A DNA stretch of 64,000 bases from Flavobacterium beibuense F44-8 (GTDB taxonomy: Bacteria > Bacteroidota > Bacteroidia > Flavobacteriales > Flavobacteriaceae). The stretch is from the NCBI RefSeq assembly GCF_000769915.1, contig NZ_JRLV01000018.1, positions 21,029 to 85,028 of the forward strand, read 5' to 3'. Below are positions 33,985 to 44,016 of this stretch, piece after piece; the stretch's first letter is position 1, and each line of letters begins with the position of its first letter. The notes under the pieces are model-generated. The model did no database searches. It worked only from the letters and a program-made list of their open reading frames with translations, and was not told the DNA's origin. Made by a program: the position numbers and the translations under genes.

Positions 33985-35730
33985 ATGTATAGAAGTCATA
34001 ATTGTGGAGAACTTAATGCTTCACATATCAACCAGGAAGTAACTCTCGCAGGATGGGTACAAAAAACACGTAACAAAGGTTTCCTTATCTGGACCGACCT
34101 TAGGGATCGTTATGGCGTAACACAGTTAATATTTGACGAAGCCAGAACCCAGAAAGATGTTTTTGAACTTGCCGAAACCCTTGGACGTGAATTTGTAATT
34201 CAGGTAAAAGGTACCGTTATAGAGCGTGAGTCTAAAAACCCTAACATGGCTACAGGAGATATCGAGATCCTGGTTAAAGAACTTACTATACTTAACGCAG
34301 CACAGGTACCTCCTTTCACTATTGAGGATGAAACCGACGGTGGTGAAGATATCAGGATGAAATACCGTTACCTGGACATTCGTCGTAATCCGGTTAAAAA
34401 CAGCCTTCTTTTCCGTCATAAAGTAGCGATGGAGGTAAGAAATTACCTTTCTGCACAAGGCTTTATAGAGGTAGAAACACCTGTACTTATAAAATCAACT
34501 CCCGAAGGAGCGCGTGACTTTATCGTACCATCAAGAATGAACGAGGGTCAGTTTTATGCACTTCCGCAATCGCCACAAACCTTTAAGCAGTTGCTTATGG
34601 TAGGTGGTATGGACAAATACTTCCAGATTGTAAAATGTTTCCGTGACGAAGACCTTCGTGCCGACAGACAGCCTGAGTTTACACAAATTGACTGCGAAAT
34701 GGCATTTGTGGAGCAGGAAGACATTATGCAGGCTTTTGAAGGACTTGCAAGTCACCTTTTAAAAGAACTTAAAGGAGTGGAAACAGGCGCTTTCCCGAGA
34801 ATGACTTATGACGAAGCCATGAGAAAATACGGTAACGACAAACCGGACATTCGTTTCGGGATGGAGTTTGGCGAGCTTAACGAAGTGGCACAACACAAAG
34901 ATTTCGGGGTGTTTAACAGCTCTGAACTTGTAGTGGGTATTGCCGTACCGGGCGGTGCAGCTTACACACGTAAAGAAATCGATGCACTTATTGACTGGGT
35001 AAAACGTCCACAGGTAGGCGCCAGCGGTATGATATATGTAAAATGTGAAGAAGGTGGTACTTACAAATCATCTGTAGATAAGTTTTACGATCAGGAAGAC
35101 CTTAAAAAATGGGCAGAAATTACCGGAGCCAATGCCGGAGACCTTATATTAGTACTTTCAGGCGATGCCTTTAAAACACGTACACGCTTAAGCGCCTTGC
35201 GTATGGAACTGGCAACACGCCTTGGCTTAAGAAAACCAGATGAGTTTGCACCACTTTGGGTTGTAGACTTCCCGTTATTAGAGTGGGACGAGGATAGCGA
35301 AAGATTCCACGCTATGCACCACCCGTTCACATCGCCAAAACCGGAAGACATTCCGTTACTGGAAACCGATCCGGGTAAAGTAAGAGCAAACGCTTATGAC
35401 CTTGTTTTAAACGGTAACGAAATAGGCGGTGGTTCTATCAGGATACACGATAAAGATGTACAGGCGCTTATGTTTAAACACCTTGGCTTTACAGATGAAG
35501 AGGCTAAAGCACAGTTTGGATTCCTTATGGATGCATTCCAATATGGTGCACCACCACACGGCGGACTAGCATTTGGTTTTGACAGGCTTGTAGCGATACT
35601 TGGCGGACAGGAAACAATCAGGGACTTTATTGCGTTCCCTAAAAACAACTCGGGTCGTGATGTAATGATCGATGCTCCTTCTGTAATCAACAATGCACAG
35701 CTGGAAGAACTTCACATTAAGCTGAAGTAA
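33985..35730 (+). CDS. aspS: aspartate--tRNA ligase
   Basis: A 581-residue class II synthetase that charges tRNA-Asp. The N-terminal anticodon-binding OB fold ([20 protein letters not shown], followed by LRDRYG) is followed by the catalytic core with motif 2, [20 protein letters not shown] (about residue 215), the bacterial GAD insertion (about 290-420), and motif 3, [13 protein letters not shown] (about 527-539). The length is that of bacterial-type AspRS. It is monocistronic, closed by its own terminator. Confidence 0.96.
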   Translation: MYRSHNCGELNASHINQEVTLAGWVQKTRNKGFLIWTDLRDRYGVTQLIFDEARTQKDVFELAETLGREFVIQVKGTVIERESKNPNMATGDIEILVKELTILNAAQVPPFTIEDETDGGEDIRMKYRYLDIRRNPVKNSLLFRHKVAMEVRNYLSAQGFIEVETPVLIKSTPEGARDFIVPSRMNEGQFYALPQSPQTFKQLLMVGGMDKYFQIVKCFRDEDLRADRQPEFTQIDCEMAFVEQEDIMQAFEGLASHLLKELKGVETGAFPRMTYDEAMRKYGNDKPDIRFGMEFGELNEVAQHKDFGVFNSSELVVGIAVPGGAAYTRKEIDALIDWVKRPQVGASGMIYVKCEEGGTYKSSVDKFYDQEDLKKWAEITGANAGDLILVLSGDAFKTRTRLSALRMELATRLGLRKPDEFAPLWVVDFPLLEWDEDSERFHAMHHPFTSPKPEDIPLLETDPGKVRANAYDLVLNGNEIGGGSIRIHDKDVQALMFKHLGFTDEEAKAQFGFLMDAFQYGAPPHGGLAFGFDRLVAILGGQETIRDFIAFPKNNSGRDVMIDAPSVINNAQLEELHIKLK

Positions 35731-35756
35731 TTTCTACACCTATAAACAGATACATT

Positions 35757-35798
35757 AAATCCGGGTTTATTATTATATAATTAATAAATCCGGATTTT
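35757..35798 (+). terminator. terminator of aspS
   Basis: AAATCCGGGTTTATTA pairs over 16 positions (one G-U) with TAATAAATCCGGATTT, followed by T and further T-rich sequence. The rest of the 365-bp gap up to the cold-shock gene shows only AT-rich sequence and that gene's promoter. Confidence 0.7.
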
Positions 35799-36035
35799 CA
35801 TTTTTTTAATGCTTTTACAACATAGAAACTCCCCTCTCTTTATGGTAAAAACAAAACCTTAATATTGAAATAAGGCACAATTATGGCCTTAAAAATATTA
35901 ACAATTCTGCAAACAATACCTTAAAGACTAACGCATTTAACTTAATACTTAACTGGGATTTTCAACTTTAATTTTAAAATTTCTTAACAAAGGAGTATAA
36001 ATAAAAAAAACTCCAAAATTTTTTAACATTTTTCC

Positions 36036-36065
36036 TTTGCCATGTCATAATTAAGATTACCTTTG
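36036..36065 (+). promoter_or_regulatory. promoter of cold-shock gene
   Basis: TTTG (36036-36039), an 18-bp spacer, then TACCTTTG (36058-36065): a full consensus match 30 bases before the ATG. Confidence 0.75.
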
Positions 36066-36095
36066 AGTTATTATTAATTTTTTTATATTACCCTT

Positions 36096-36290
36096 ATGCG
36101 CACAGGCAAAGTAAAATTTTTCAATGAATCTAAAGGTTACGGTTTCATTGTAGACGACGAAACAGGCAATGAAATTTTTGTTCATGCTACCGGAATCAAC
36201 GTAGAGAATCTTCGTGAAGGAGACAAAGTAAGCTACGAAGAAGAAGAAGGAAGAAAAGGTAAAGTAGCAGCTAAAGTTGCTATTATTTAA
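36096..36290 (+). CDS. cold-shock domain protein (CspA family)
   Basis: A 64-residue single-strand nucleic-acid-binding OB-fold protein that acts as an RNA chaperone. RNP1 reads KGYGFIVDD (residues 13-21) and RNP2 reads EIFVHATGI. The start RTGKVKFFNESKGYG and the length are typical. The acidic stretch VSYEEEEGRKG is common in Bacteroidota members. Single gene with a strong promoter and terminator. Confidence 0.93.
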   Translation: MRTGKVKFFNESKGYGFIVDDETGNEIFVHATGINVENLREGDKVSYEEEEGRKGKVAAKVAII

Positions 36291-36326
36291 TATACTGAAT
36301 TATTAAATTACCTCTTACAAAGGCTT

Positions 36327-36354
36327 AAAGCTGCTCACCAGAGCAGCTTTTTTT
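36327..36354 (+). terminator. terminator of cold-shock gene
   Basis: AAAGCTGCTC, loop ACCA, GAGCAGCTTT followed by T residues. Confidence 0.88.
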
Positions 36355-36549
36355 ATTGCATAATTCCCAGTAAAAATACAGTTTTTTAATCCTTTCTTTA
36401 AGATATAATTAACATAAAAACCCTGTTTTTAGTAATTCGGCATACACAGCAAAAACAGTCTCTTCTTATTTTTATTCGTTCTAAATAAAAATTAACCATA
36501 TACAACTTCATCAATCGGCAAATCCTTTAAATAGTTCACACAGGACATG

Positions 36550-36557
36550 TATATTTG
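36550..36557 (+). promoter_or_regulatory. -7 promoter element of nuo operon
   Basis: TATATTTG, 28 bases before nuoA, fits TAnnTTTG. The -33 side is weak. It is the only promoter-like box I see before the 14-gene run. Confidence 0.5.
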
Positions 36558-36585
36558 TGAATTGATTTAATAAAAAGACCCGATT

Positions 36586-36954
36586 ATGCAATCTTCAACT
36601 CAGGTAGATTTCTATCCTATATTAATGCAAACCCTACTGGCAGTAGGCTTTGTGGCTACAACCATTGCTGTATCAAACTTTTTAGGACCTAAAAGGAGCT
36701 CCATAAACAAAGACAAAAACTTTGAGTGTGGTGTAGAGTCTGTAGGTAACGCACGTATTCCTTTCTCTGTAAAGTACTTTCTGGTAGCTATCCTGTTTGT
36801 ATTGTTTGACGTAGAGGTAATATTTATGTACCCTTGGGCTGTTAACTTCCGCGAAATGGGATTTGAAGGCTTCTACAAAATGGGTATCTTTATGACCCTA
36901 CTTGTTGTTGGGTTCTTTTACGTTATCAAGAAAAAAGGATTGGAATGGGAATAG
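36586..36954 (+). CDS. nuoA: NADH-quinone oxidoreductase subunit A
   Basis: A 122-residue membrane subunit of complex I with three transmembrane segments (about 12-32, 63-84 and 94-114) and the conserved KNFECGVESVGNARIPFSVK loop between TM1 and TM2. NuoA sits at the junction of the membrane and peripheral arms beside the quinone site. First gene of nuoA-N, 53 bp before nuoB. Confidence 0.95.
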   Translation: MQSSTQVDFYPILMQTLLAVGFVATTIAVSNFLGPKRSSINKDKNFECGVESVGNARIPFSVKYFLVAILFVLFDVEVIFMYPWAVNFREMGFEGFYKMGIFMTLLVVGFFYVIKKKGLEWE

Positions 36955-37007
36955 TATCAGGTATGCTTTTTGTAGCATAATAACCTGATAATCAAAATTA
37001 AATTACT

Positions 37008-37559
37008 ATGAGCAATTCATCAGATATAAAATTAGTAGACGCTCCTGAAGGAGTTCAGGGCGAAGGATTTTTTGCAACCAAACTAGACTCTGTAGTAGGT
37101 TTGGCACGTGCTAACTCACTATGGCCTTTACCATTTGCAACTTCTTGTTGTGGTATTGAGTTCATGGCAACAATGGCATCACATTATGATGTGGCACGTT
37201 TCGGGTCTGAGCGTATGAGTTTCTCTCCGCGCCAGGCAGACATGCTGCTGGTTATGGGTACCATTGCTAAAAAAATGGCACCTATATTACGTCAGGTTTA
37301 CGAGCAAATGAGTGAGCCAAGATGGGTAATCGCAGTTGGTGCGTGCGCATCGTCAGGCGGAGTATTCGATACTTATTCGGTACTGCAGGGTATTGACAAA
37401 GTAATTCCCGTAGACGTATATGTACCGGGATGCCCTCCAAGACCGGAACAGATCCTTGAAGGTATAATGAGCCTGCAGGAGATTGTAAAATCAGAATCGG
37501 TTAGACGAAGAAACTCTCCTGAATATAAAGAATTATTAGCTTCTTATAATATTTCATAA
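37008..37559 (+). CDS. nuoB: NADH-quinone oxidoreductase subunit B
   Basis: A 183-residue peripheral-arm subunit carrying the N2 [4Fe-4S] cluster next to the quinone site. The ligands are Cys47-Cys48 ([15 protein letters not shown]), Cys113 ([11 protein letters not shown]) and Cys142 ([12 protein letters not shown]). Length and motif order are standard. It is 6 bp before nuoC. Confidence 0.97.
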   Translation: MSNSSDIKLVDAPEGVQGEGFFATKLDSVVGLARANSLWPLPFATSCCGIEFMATMASHYDVARFGSERMSFSPRQADMLLVMGTIAKKMAPILRQVYEQMSEPRWVIAVGACASSGGVFDTYSVLQGIDKVIPVDVYVPGCPPRPEQILEGIMSLQEIVKSESVRRRNSPEYKELLASYNIS

Positions 37560-37565
37560 AGTAAT

Positions 37566-38102
37566 ATGGCTTTAGAAACAACTGTTATACAGGACAAGCT
37601 TACAGATAAATTTGGTGACAAGGTAGCCGGATTTGTTCAGCAACATGATATACTATCCTTTGAGGTTGACTCCAACTCAATGAACGATGTAATGCGTTTT
37701 CTTAAAGAAGACGATACTTTACGCTTTAACTTCCTAACCGATATTTGTGGTGTACACTATCCTGATTTTGAGAAGGACAGACAGTTTGCCGTGGTATACC
37801 ACATGCACAACTGGATGGACAATGTGCGCATTAGGTTTAAATGTTTCCTTAACGGAGATAAACCTGAGGTAGACACTGCCACAAACCTGTTTTTAGGGGC
37901 TAACTGGCAGGAGCGCGAAACTTATGACTTTTATGGCATTATATTTAAAGGTCATCCGCAGCTTAAAAGGATACTGAATATGGACGAGATGGAATCGTTC
38001 CCTATGAGAAAAGAGTTCCCTATGGAAGATGGCGGCCGTACCGATAAGGATGACCGTTTCTTTGGTAGGACAACCGATAATGCTAATAATAACCTGAAAT
38101 AA
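37566..38102 (+). CDS. nuoC: NADH-quinone oxidoreductase subunit C
   Basis: A 178-residue peripheral-arm subunit of the 30-kDa family, with NWQERETYDFYGIIFKGHP and the following RILNMDEMESFPMRKEFP signature. NuoC and NuoD are separate genes here, not fused as in E. coli. It lies 13 bp before nuoD. Confidence 0.95.
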   Translation: MALETTVIQDKLTDKFGDKVAGFVQQHDILSFEVDSNSMNDVMRFLKEDDTLRFNFLTDICGVHYPDFEKDRQFAVVYHMHNWMDNVRIRFKCFLNGDKPEVDTATNLFLGANWQERETYDFYGIIFKGHPQLKRILNMDEMESFPMRKEFPMEDGGRTDKDDRFFGRTTDNANNNLK

Positions 38103-38115
38103 TTTTTGATATAAA

Positions 38116-39351
38116 ATGTCAGACCTGTTATTACCACCAGAACATCGCTATGCCAAACAGATTGAGGAAAGGCGTAATGAAGACGGCAGCGAACTATCTG
38201 TACTAAACCTTGGGCCTACACACCCTGCCACACACGGTATTTTTCAAAACATCCTTTTAATGGATGGTGAAAGAATTCTTGATGGCGAAGGTACAGTAGG
38301 ATACATACACCGTGCTTTTGAAAAAATTGCCGAAAACAGGCCGTTCTATCAAATTACTCCGCTAACAGACAGGATGAACTACTGTTCTGCCCCAATTAAC
38401 AATATGGGTTGGTGGATGACATTAGAAAAAGCATTAGGCATAGAAGTACCTAAAAGAGTACAGTACCTAAGGGTTATTATTATGGAACTTGCCCGTATCG
38501 CAGACCATATTATATGTAACTCAGTACTTGGTGTAGACACAGGAGCCCTTACAGGTTTCCTTTATGTATTTCAGTACAGGGAAAAAATATACGAGATATA
38601 CGAAGAAATATGTGGCGCCCGACTTACTACAAACATGGGACGCATAGGCGGTTTTGAAAGGGACTGGAGTCCTGCCGCTTTTAAAAAGATCAACGAATTT
38701 ATGGACGAATTCCCAAAAATTTGGGAAGACTTTGAAAACCTGCTTACACGTAACAGGATTTTTATGGACCGTACCATTAACGTTGGCCCTATTTCTGCCG
38801 AAAAGGCAATGAGCTATGGCTTTACAGGTCCTAACCTTAGGGCAGCGGGTGTAGATTATGACATTCGTGTAATGCAGCCATACAGCTCTTACGAAGACTT
38901 TGAATTTAATGTACCGGTTGGTAAATCAGGAGATACTTACGACAGGTTCTGTGTGCGTAATGCAGAGGTTTGGGAAAGCCTTAAAATTATACGCCAGGCA
39001 CTTGATAAGCTTCCTGAAGGACCTTACCATGCCGATGTACCGGACTATTACCTCCCTCCGAAAGAAGACGTTTACACTAACATGGAAGCGCTTATTTACC
39101 ACTTTAAAATCGTTATGGGTGAAGTACCTGTACCGGTTACAGAAGTGTACCACCCTGTGGAAGGCGGTAACGGAGAACTTGGTTTTTACCTTATTACCGA
39201 TGGTAGCCGTACACCATACAGATTACATTTCAGAAGGCCGTGTTTTATATACTACCAGGCTTTTAACGATATGATTAAAGGACAAATGCTGTCTGACGCA
39301 ATTGCAACACTATCAAGCCTCAATGTTATTGCAGGCGAACTAGACGCTTAA
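38116..39351 (+). CDS. nuoD: NADH-quinone oxidoreductase subunit D
   Basis: A 411-residue peripheral-arm subunit of the 49-kDa family that frames the quinone-binding cavity. It has LGPTHPATHGIFQNILLMDG near the N terminus, DRMNYCSAPINNMGWW, NMGRIGGFERDWSP, and a C-terminal REDGSR-type block (DGSRTPYRLHFRRPCF). Length is typical of bacterial NuoD. Five bp separate it from nuoE. Confidence 0.96.
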   Translation: MSDLLLPPEHRYAKQIEERRNEDGSELSVLNLGPTHPATHGIFQNILLMDGERILDGEGTVGYIHRAFEKIAENRPFYQITPLTDRMNYCSAPINNMGWWMTLEKALGIEVPKRVQYLRVIIMELARIADHIICNSVLGVDTGALTGFLYVFQYREKIYEIYEEICGARLTTNMGRIGGFERDWSPAAFKKINEFMDEFPKIWEDFENLLTRNRIFMDRTINVGPISAEKAMSYGFTGPNLRAAGVDYDIRVMQPYSSYEDFEFNVPVGKSGDTYDRFCVRNAEVWESLKIIRQALDKLPEGPYHADVPDYYLPPKEDVYTNMEALIYHFKIVMGEVPVPVTEVYHPVEGGNGELGFYLITDGSRTPYRLHFRRPCFIYYQAFNDMIKGQMLSDAIATLSSLNVIAGELDA

Positions 39352-39356
39352 GGATT

Positions 39357-39881
39357 ATGGAAATTTCAAACGCAAAACAGGTTATCAATATAGATGCGCA
39401 ACTTATGGAACGCATCAACGAACTATTAAGCCACTACCCTGCCGATAAGAAAAAATCGGCACTGCTACCGGTACTTCACGAAGTACAGGATGCACACGAT
39501 AACTGGCTTAGTATAGAGCTTCAGGACAAGGTGGCCGAAATACTGGAAATTAAACCTATTGAGGTTTATGAGGTGGTTTCTTTTTACACCATGTACAACC
39601 AAAAGCCTATAGGCAAATACATGTTTGAATTTTGCAGGACTTCATGCTGTGCCATTCGCGGTGCCGAAAACCTTATGGATTACACCTGCGAAAAACTGGG
39701 CATTAAAGAAGGTGAAACCACTCCCGACGGTATGTTTACCGTAGTAGGTGTTGAGTGCCTTGGAGCATGTGGTTATGCTCCAATGATGCAGTTGGGCGAC
39801 TACTACAAGGAAAACCTTACCAAAGAGAAGGTAGACCAGATTATTGAAGATTGCAGGAACGGCAAAGTTAATTTACACTAG
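39357..39881 (+). CDS. nuoE: NADH-quinone oxidoreductase subunit E
   Basis: A 174-residue subunit of the 24-kDa family binding the N1a [2Fe-2S] cluster with four cysteines: two in EFCRTSCCAIRGAE and two in VECLGACGYAPMMQ. It forms the NADH-dehydrogenase module with NuoF. Start and length are normal; nuoF starts 21 bp downstream. Confidence 0.95.
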   Translation: MEISNAKQVINIDAQLMERINELLSHYPADKKKSALLPVLHEVQDAHDNWLSIELQDKVAEILEIKPIEVYEVVSFYTMYNQKPIGKYMFEFCRTSCCAIRGAENLMDYTCEKLGIKEGETTPDGMFTVVGVECLGACGYAPMMQLGDYYKENLTKEKVDQIIEDCRNGKVNLH

Positions 39882-39902
39882 GACCATTATACCAAAGTAA
39901 CA

Positions 39903-41270
39903 ATGGGAATGAAAATATTATTAGAACACGCAAACGTACCGGGTATTAAAACCTACGAAGTATACCGCCAAAACGGAGGGTATCGCTCTGTAGAGAAAGC
40001 CATAAAAAGCATGACCCCGGATGAAGTTGTGGAACAGGTTAAAGCTTCAGGATTAAGAGGACGCGGAGGGGCTGGTTTCCCTACCGGACTTAAATGGAGC
40101 TTTATTGATAAAAAATCAGGAAAACCAAGACACCTGGTATGTAATGCCGATGAGTCTGAGCCGGGAACCTTTAAGGACCGTTACCTGATGGAGTACATCC
40201 CTCACCTGCTTATTGAAGGTATGATTACCTCAAGTTATGCACTGGGCTGTAACCTTTCTTACATCTATATACGTGGCGAATATATGTGGGTATTCCGCAT
40301 ATTGGAAAAAGCAATTAAAGAAGCCTATGCTGCAGGTTGGCTGGGCAAAAACATATTAGGTTCAGGTTACGACCTTGACCTGCACGTACACTGTGGTGCC
40401 GGAGCTTACATTTGTGGTGAGGAAACCGCACTTATAGAATCGCTTGAAGGTAAAAGAGGTAATCCAAGAATCAAACCTCCGTTCCCTGCAGTAAGCGGTT
40501 TATGGTCTAACCCAACAGTGGTAAACAATGTAGAGTCTATCTCTGCCGTGCCATGGATTGTAAACAATACCGGTGAAGAATATGCCAAAATAGGTATTGG
40601 GCGATCTACAGGAACAAAACTTATATCTGCTTCAGGTCACATTAAAAACCCTGGGGTATATGAAATAGAACTTGGCTTAAGTGTAGATGAGTTTATGAAC
40701 TCTGACGAGTACTTAGGCGGTATGATGGACGATAGGCCTTTAAAAGCCTTAGTTCCGGGAGGTTCGTCGGTGCCAATCTTACCGGCAAACCTTATTTTTA
40801 AAAATGCCGAAGGCGGTGACCGTTTAATGAGTTACGAGTCGTTAAGCGAAGGCGGATTCCAGTCAGGCTCTATGCTTGGTTCAGGTGGTTTCATCGTATA
40901 TAACGATACTACCTGTATTGTTCGTAACACCTGGAACTTCTCCCGTTTTTACCACCACGAAAGCTGCGGACAGTGTTCGCCATGTCGTGAAGGTACAGGA
41001 TGGATGGAAAAAGTACTTCACAGAATTGAAACCGGTCACGGTCGTGAGGAAGATATTGAGCTGCTATGGGATATCCAGAGAAAAATTGAGGGTAACACCA
41101 TTTGTCCGTTAGGAGATGCAGCAGCATGGCCGGTAGCGGCAGCTATACGCCACTTTAGGGAAGAGTTTGAATACCACGTTCGTTTCCCTGAAAAAATTAA
41201 GAACAGAGATCACTTTGTTGCCGAGCCTTTTGAAAAGGTGAAACATCTGGTAGCAAAGCAGGAAATATAA
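39903..41270 (+). CDS. nuoF: NADH-quinone oxidoreductase subunit F
   Basis: A 455-residue subunit holding FMN, the NADH site and the N3 cluster. Motifs: nucleotide loop GLRGRGGAGFPTGLKW (about 49-64), FMN region CNADESEPGTFKDRY, HCGAGAYICGEETALIESLE, and the cluster ligands ESCGQCSPCREGTGW plus NTICPLGDAA. The true start could be the Met two codons later. A 57-bp gap precedes nuoG. Confidence 0.96.
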   Translation: MGMKILLEHANVPGIKTYEVYRQNGGYRSVEKAIKSMTPDEVVEQVKASGLRGRGGAGFPTGLKWSFIDKKSGKPRHLVCNADESEPGTFKDRYLMEYIPHLLIEGMITSSYALGCNLSYIYIRGEYMWVFRILEKAIKEAYAAGWLGKNILGSGYDLDLHVHCGAGAYICGEETALIESLEGKRGNPRIKPPFPAVSGLWSNPTVVNNVESISAVPWIVNNTGEEYAKIGIGRSTGTKLISASGHIKNPGVYEIELGLSVDEFMNSDEYLGGMMDDRPLKALVPGGSSVPILPANLIFKNAEGGDRLMSYESLSEGGFQSGSMLGSGGFIVYNDTTCIVRNTWNFSRFYHHESCGQCSPCREGTGWMEKVLHRIETGHGREEDIELLWDIQRKIEGNTICPLGDAAAWPVAAAIRHFREEFEYHVRFPEKIKNRDHFVAEPFEKVKHLVAKQEI

Positions 41271-41327
41271 CTGAGTTATTAAGTTAAAGTCGAAAGTACC
41301 AGTAAACTTTCAAACCAAGGATACAAA

Positions 41328-42371
41328 ATGAAAGTAACAATAGACGGTCAGGAAATAAATGTAGAACCGGGGACCACCATCCTGCAGGCTGCAAGAATGA
41401 TAGGCGGAGAATCTGTGCCGCCGGCAATGTGCTACTACTCTAAACTAAAAGGTAGCGGTGGTAAATGCCGTTGCTGTTTAGTAGAGGTTTCTAAAGGTAG
41501 CGAAGCCGACCCAAGGCCTATGCCTAAACTAATGGCATCGTGCGTAACCGGTGTTATGGACGGTATGGAGGTAAAAAGCATCACTTCTGAAAGGGTGCTT
41601 GACGCCAGAAAATCGGTAACCGAATTCTTATTGATAAACCACCCGCTGGATTGCCCTATTTGTGATCAGGCAGGTGAATGTGACCTACAGAACCTAAGCT
41701 TTAAGCACGGTTCGGCTAAAACACGTTACATAGAAGAAAGAAGAACGTTTGAACCGGAAAACATTGGCGACAAAATTCAGCTTCACATGAACCGCTGTAT
41801 TCTTTGCTACCGTTGTGTTATGACTGCCGATCAGCTTACTGATAACAGGGTACACGGAGTTGTAAACCGTGGTGACCACGCTCAGATTTCTACTTGTATC
41901 TCTAAAGCTATTGACAACGAGTTCTCAGGAAACATGATTGATGTTTGCCCGGTAGGAGCACTTACTGATAAAACATTCCGCTTTAAGCAAAGGGTATGGT
42001 TTAACAAACCATTCAACGCTCACAGAGACTGTGACAAATGCTGTGGGAAAACTACATTGTGGATGTTTGGTAACGAAATACAAAGGGTTACTGCCCGTAA
42101 AGACCAATACCATGAGGTGGAGGAATTTATTTGCAACGAGTGCCGTTTTGACCACAAAGATGTTAATGACTGGGTAATTGAAGGTCCTAGAAAATTCGAG
42201 AAAGATTCTGTAATCAACCAGAACAACTATACCCGAGAAATTGAACCAGTTAAAATTGATACCGAAAAGAACATTTTATTAGGTAGGGACAAAGACAGGA
42301 AGAAAATCAGTATGCCTGCCGTTCCGCTTAAGGAAAAAGAAGAAAAGGTATATAAAGAAGGTAACGTATAG
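41328..42371 (+). CDS. nuoG: short NuoG-like subunit, N-terminal Fe-S part only
   Basis: A 347-residue Fe-S protein in the NuoG position; full NuoG is two to three times longer. It has the N-terminal [2Fe-2S] ligands (Cys35, Cys47, Cys50, Cys72), the N5 cluster ligands His105, Cys109, Cys112, Cys118 in NHPLDCPICDQAGEC, and the N4 ligands Cys157, Cys160, Cys163, Cys207. A further Cys set (Cys235, Cys238, Cys269, Cys272) may be a relic of the next 4Fe-4S domain. The molybdopterin-oxidoreductase-like domain is absent. The frame is clean with nuoH 2 bp downstream, so this looks like a natural compact form. Confidence 0.9.
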   Translation: MKVTIDGQEINVEPGTTILQAARMIGGESVPPAMCYYSKLKGSGGKCRCCLVEVSKGSEADPRPMPKLMASCVTGVMDGMEVKSITSERVLDARKSVTEFLLINHPLDCPICDQAGECDLQNLSFKHGSAKTRYIEERRTFEPENIGDKIQLHMNRCILCYRCVMTADQLTDNRVHGVVNRGDHAQISTCISKAIDNEFSGNMIDVCPVGALTDKTFRFKQRVWFNKPFNAHRDCDKCCGKTTLWMFGNEIQRVTARKDQYHEVEEFICNECRFDHKDVNDWVIEGPRKFEKDSVINQNNYTREIEPVKIDTEKNILLGRDKDRKKISMPAVPLKEKEEKVYKEGNV

Positions 42372-42373
42372 AT

Positions 42374-43405
42374 ATGGAACAGACAATAGTAATAGAAAAA
42401 GGTATTTTTATTGTTATAATATTTGCCATTACCATGTTAATGGCAATGTATGCTACACTAGCCGAAAGAAAAATTGCTGCCTGGCTCCAGGATCGTATAG
42501 GGCCTAACCGCGCCGGTAAAGGAGGTATACTTCAACCGCTTGCCGATGGTTTAAAACTTTTTGCCAAAGAAGAGTTTTTCCCTAATACACCAAACAAATT
42601 CCTGTTCATAGCAGGACCTGCCATATCTATGAGTACAGCATTAATGACGAGTGCCGTTATTCCGTGGGGCGATAAGCTTCACCTTTTCGGTCGCGACATT
42701 ATCCTTCAGGCAACCGATATTAACGTTGCCATGCTGTTTATTTTTGCAGTATTATCCATAGGTGTTTATGGTATTATGATAGGCGGATGGGCTTCTAACA
42801 ACAAGTTCTCCCTTATGAGTGCCATGCGTGCCGCTTCACAAATGATTTCGTATGAGGTTGCTATGGGACTTGCAATCATTGCTCTTGTAATGATGACAGG
42901 TACACTTAGCCTTCGTGAAATGGCTGCACAACAAAGCGGTATGAACTGGAATGTATTTTACCAGCCGGTAGGATTCCTTATATTCCTTGTATGTTCGTTT
43001 GCCGAAACAAACCGTACTCCGTTTGACCTTGCTGAGTGTGAGGCCGAGCTTATTGGTGGTTACCACACTGAGTACTCTTCCATGAAAATGGGATTCTATC
43101 TTTTTGCAGAATATGCGAGTATGTTTATCTCTTCTACTATTCTTGCCGTACTTTACTTTGGGGCTTACAACTACCCGGGTATGCAGTGGGCAGAAGAGAA
43201 CTGGGGTGTTAACATCGCTAACATTATAGGTATAGTGGTATTATTTGCCAAACTGTGCTTCTTCATATTCTTCTATATGTGGGTACGATGGACAATACCA
43301 AGATTCCGTTATGACCAGCTAATGCGCTTAGGATGGCAAATGCTAATCCCGCTTGCCATAGCAAACATTGTAGTAACGGGAATAGTTATTTTGCTTACTC
43401 AGTAA
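42374..43405 (+). CDS. nuoH: NADH-quinone oxidoreductase subunit H
   Basis: A 343-residue membrane subunit with about eight TM segments at the base of the peripheral arm. Hallmarks: AERKIAAWLQDRIGPNRAG near residue 30, LADGLKLFAKEEF, and the charged loop AETNRTPFDLAECEAELIGG followed by YHTEYSSMKMG, which line the quinone channel. Starts 2 bp after nuoG. Confidence 0.97.
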   Translation: MEQTIVIEKGIFIVIIFAITMLMAMYATLAERKIAAWLQDRIGPNRAGKGGILQPLADGLKLFAKEEFFPNTPNKFLFIAGPAISMSTALMTSAVIPWGDKLHLFGRDIILQATDINVAMLFIFAVLSIGVYGIMIGGWASNNKFSLMSAMRAASQMISYEVAMGLAIIALVMMTGTLSLREMAAQQSGMNWNVFYQPVGFLIFLVCSFAETNRTPFDLAECEAELIGGYHTEYSSMKMGFYLFAEYASMFISSTILAVLYFGAYNYPGMQWAEENWGVNIANIIGIVVLFAKLCFFIFFYMWVRWTIPRFRYDQLMRLGWQMLIPLAIANIVVTGIVILLTQ

Positions 43406-43469
43406 GCTACTGATCTAGAGAAATTAATTGAATACCTCCTGCACAAGGACGGATTAATAAAAGATAAAA

Positions 43470-44015
43470 ATGTCTATAGAAACCATATCATTATCGGGAA
43501 GAAAAAAAGAGGTTTCCAACAAAAAGATGAGTTTTTGGGAAAGCCTTTATCTTGTGGCGATAGTTAAAGGATTACTTATTACAATCCGACATTTATTTAA
43601 AAGAAAGGTAACCATTAAGTACCCTGACCAAACCAGGGAACTTAGCCCGGTGTACCGTGGCCAGCACATGCTTATGCGTGATGAGGAAGGAAGAGAGCGC
43701 TGTACTGCCTGTGGGCTTTGTGCGCTGTCGTGCCCTGCCGAAGCTATTACCATGAAAGCTGAAGAAAGAAAACCGGAAGAGAAACACCTGTACAGGGAAG
43801 AGAAATATGCATCTATCTATGAGATTAACATGCTTAGATGTATTTTCTGCGGACTTTGTGAAGAGGCTTGCCCTAAACAGGCTATTTACCTTACAAAATC
43901 AAGAGTAATGGTAAAACCTTCAAGCGACAGGGAAGATTTCATCTACGGAAAAGAAAAACTGGTTATGCCACTTGATATGGCTATTAAGAACACTCAAATG
44001 AAAACGGCTAATTAA
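43470..44015 (+). CDS. nuoI: NADH-quinone oxidoreductase subunit I
   Basis: A 181-residue peripheral-arm subunit with two [4Fe-4S] clusters, N6a and N6b: CTACGLCALSCPAEAI (Cys78, 81, 84, 88) and CIFCGLCEEACPKQAI (Cys124, 127, 130, 134). The N-terminal part is amphipathic and lies on the membrane. The 64-bp gap before it is the widest in the operon and shows no promoter. nuoJ starts one base after its stop. Confidence 0.97.
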   Translation: MSIETISLSGRKKEVSNKKMSFWESLYLVAIVKGLLITIRHLFKRKVTIKYPDQTRELSPVYRGQHMLMRDEEGRERCTACGLCALSCPAEAITMKAEERKPEEKHLYREEKYASIYEINMLRCIFCGLCEEACPKQAIYLTKSRVMVKPSSDREDFIYGKEKLVMPLDMAIKNTQMKTAN

Positions 44016-44016
44016 T

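Noticed and set aside
41328..42371. Frameshifted full-length nuoG
   Set aside because: The next gene starts two bases after its stop and encodes intact nuoH, so no space remains for a lost C-terminal domain.
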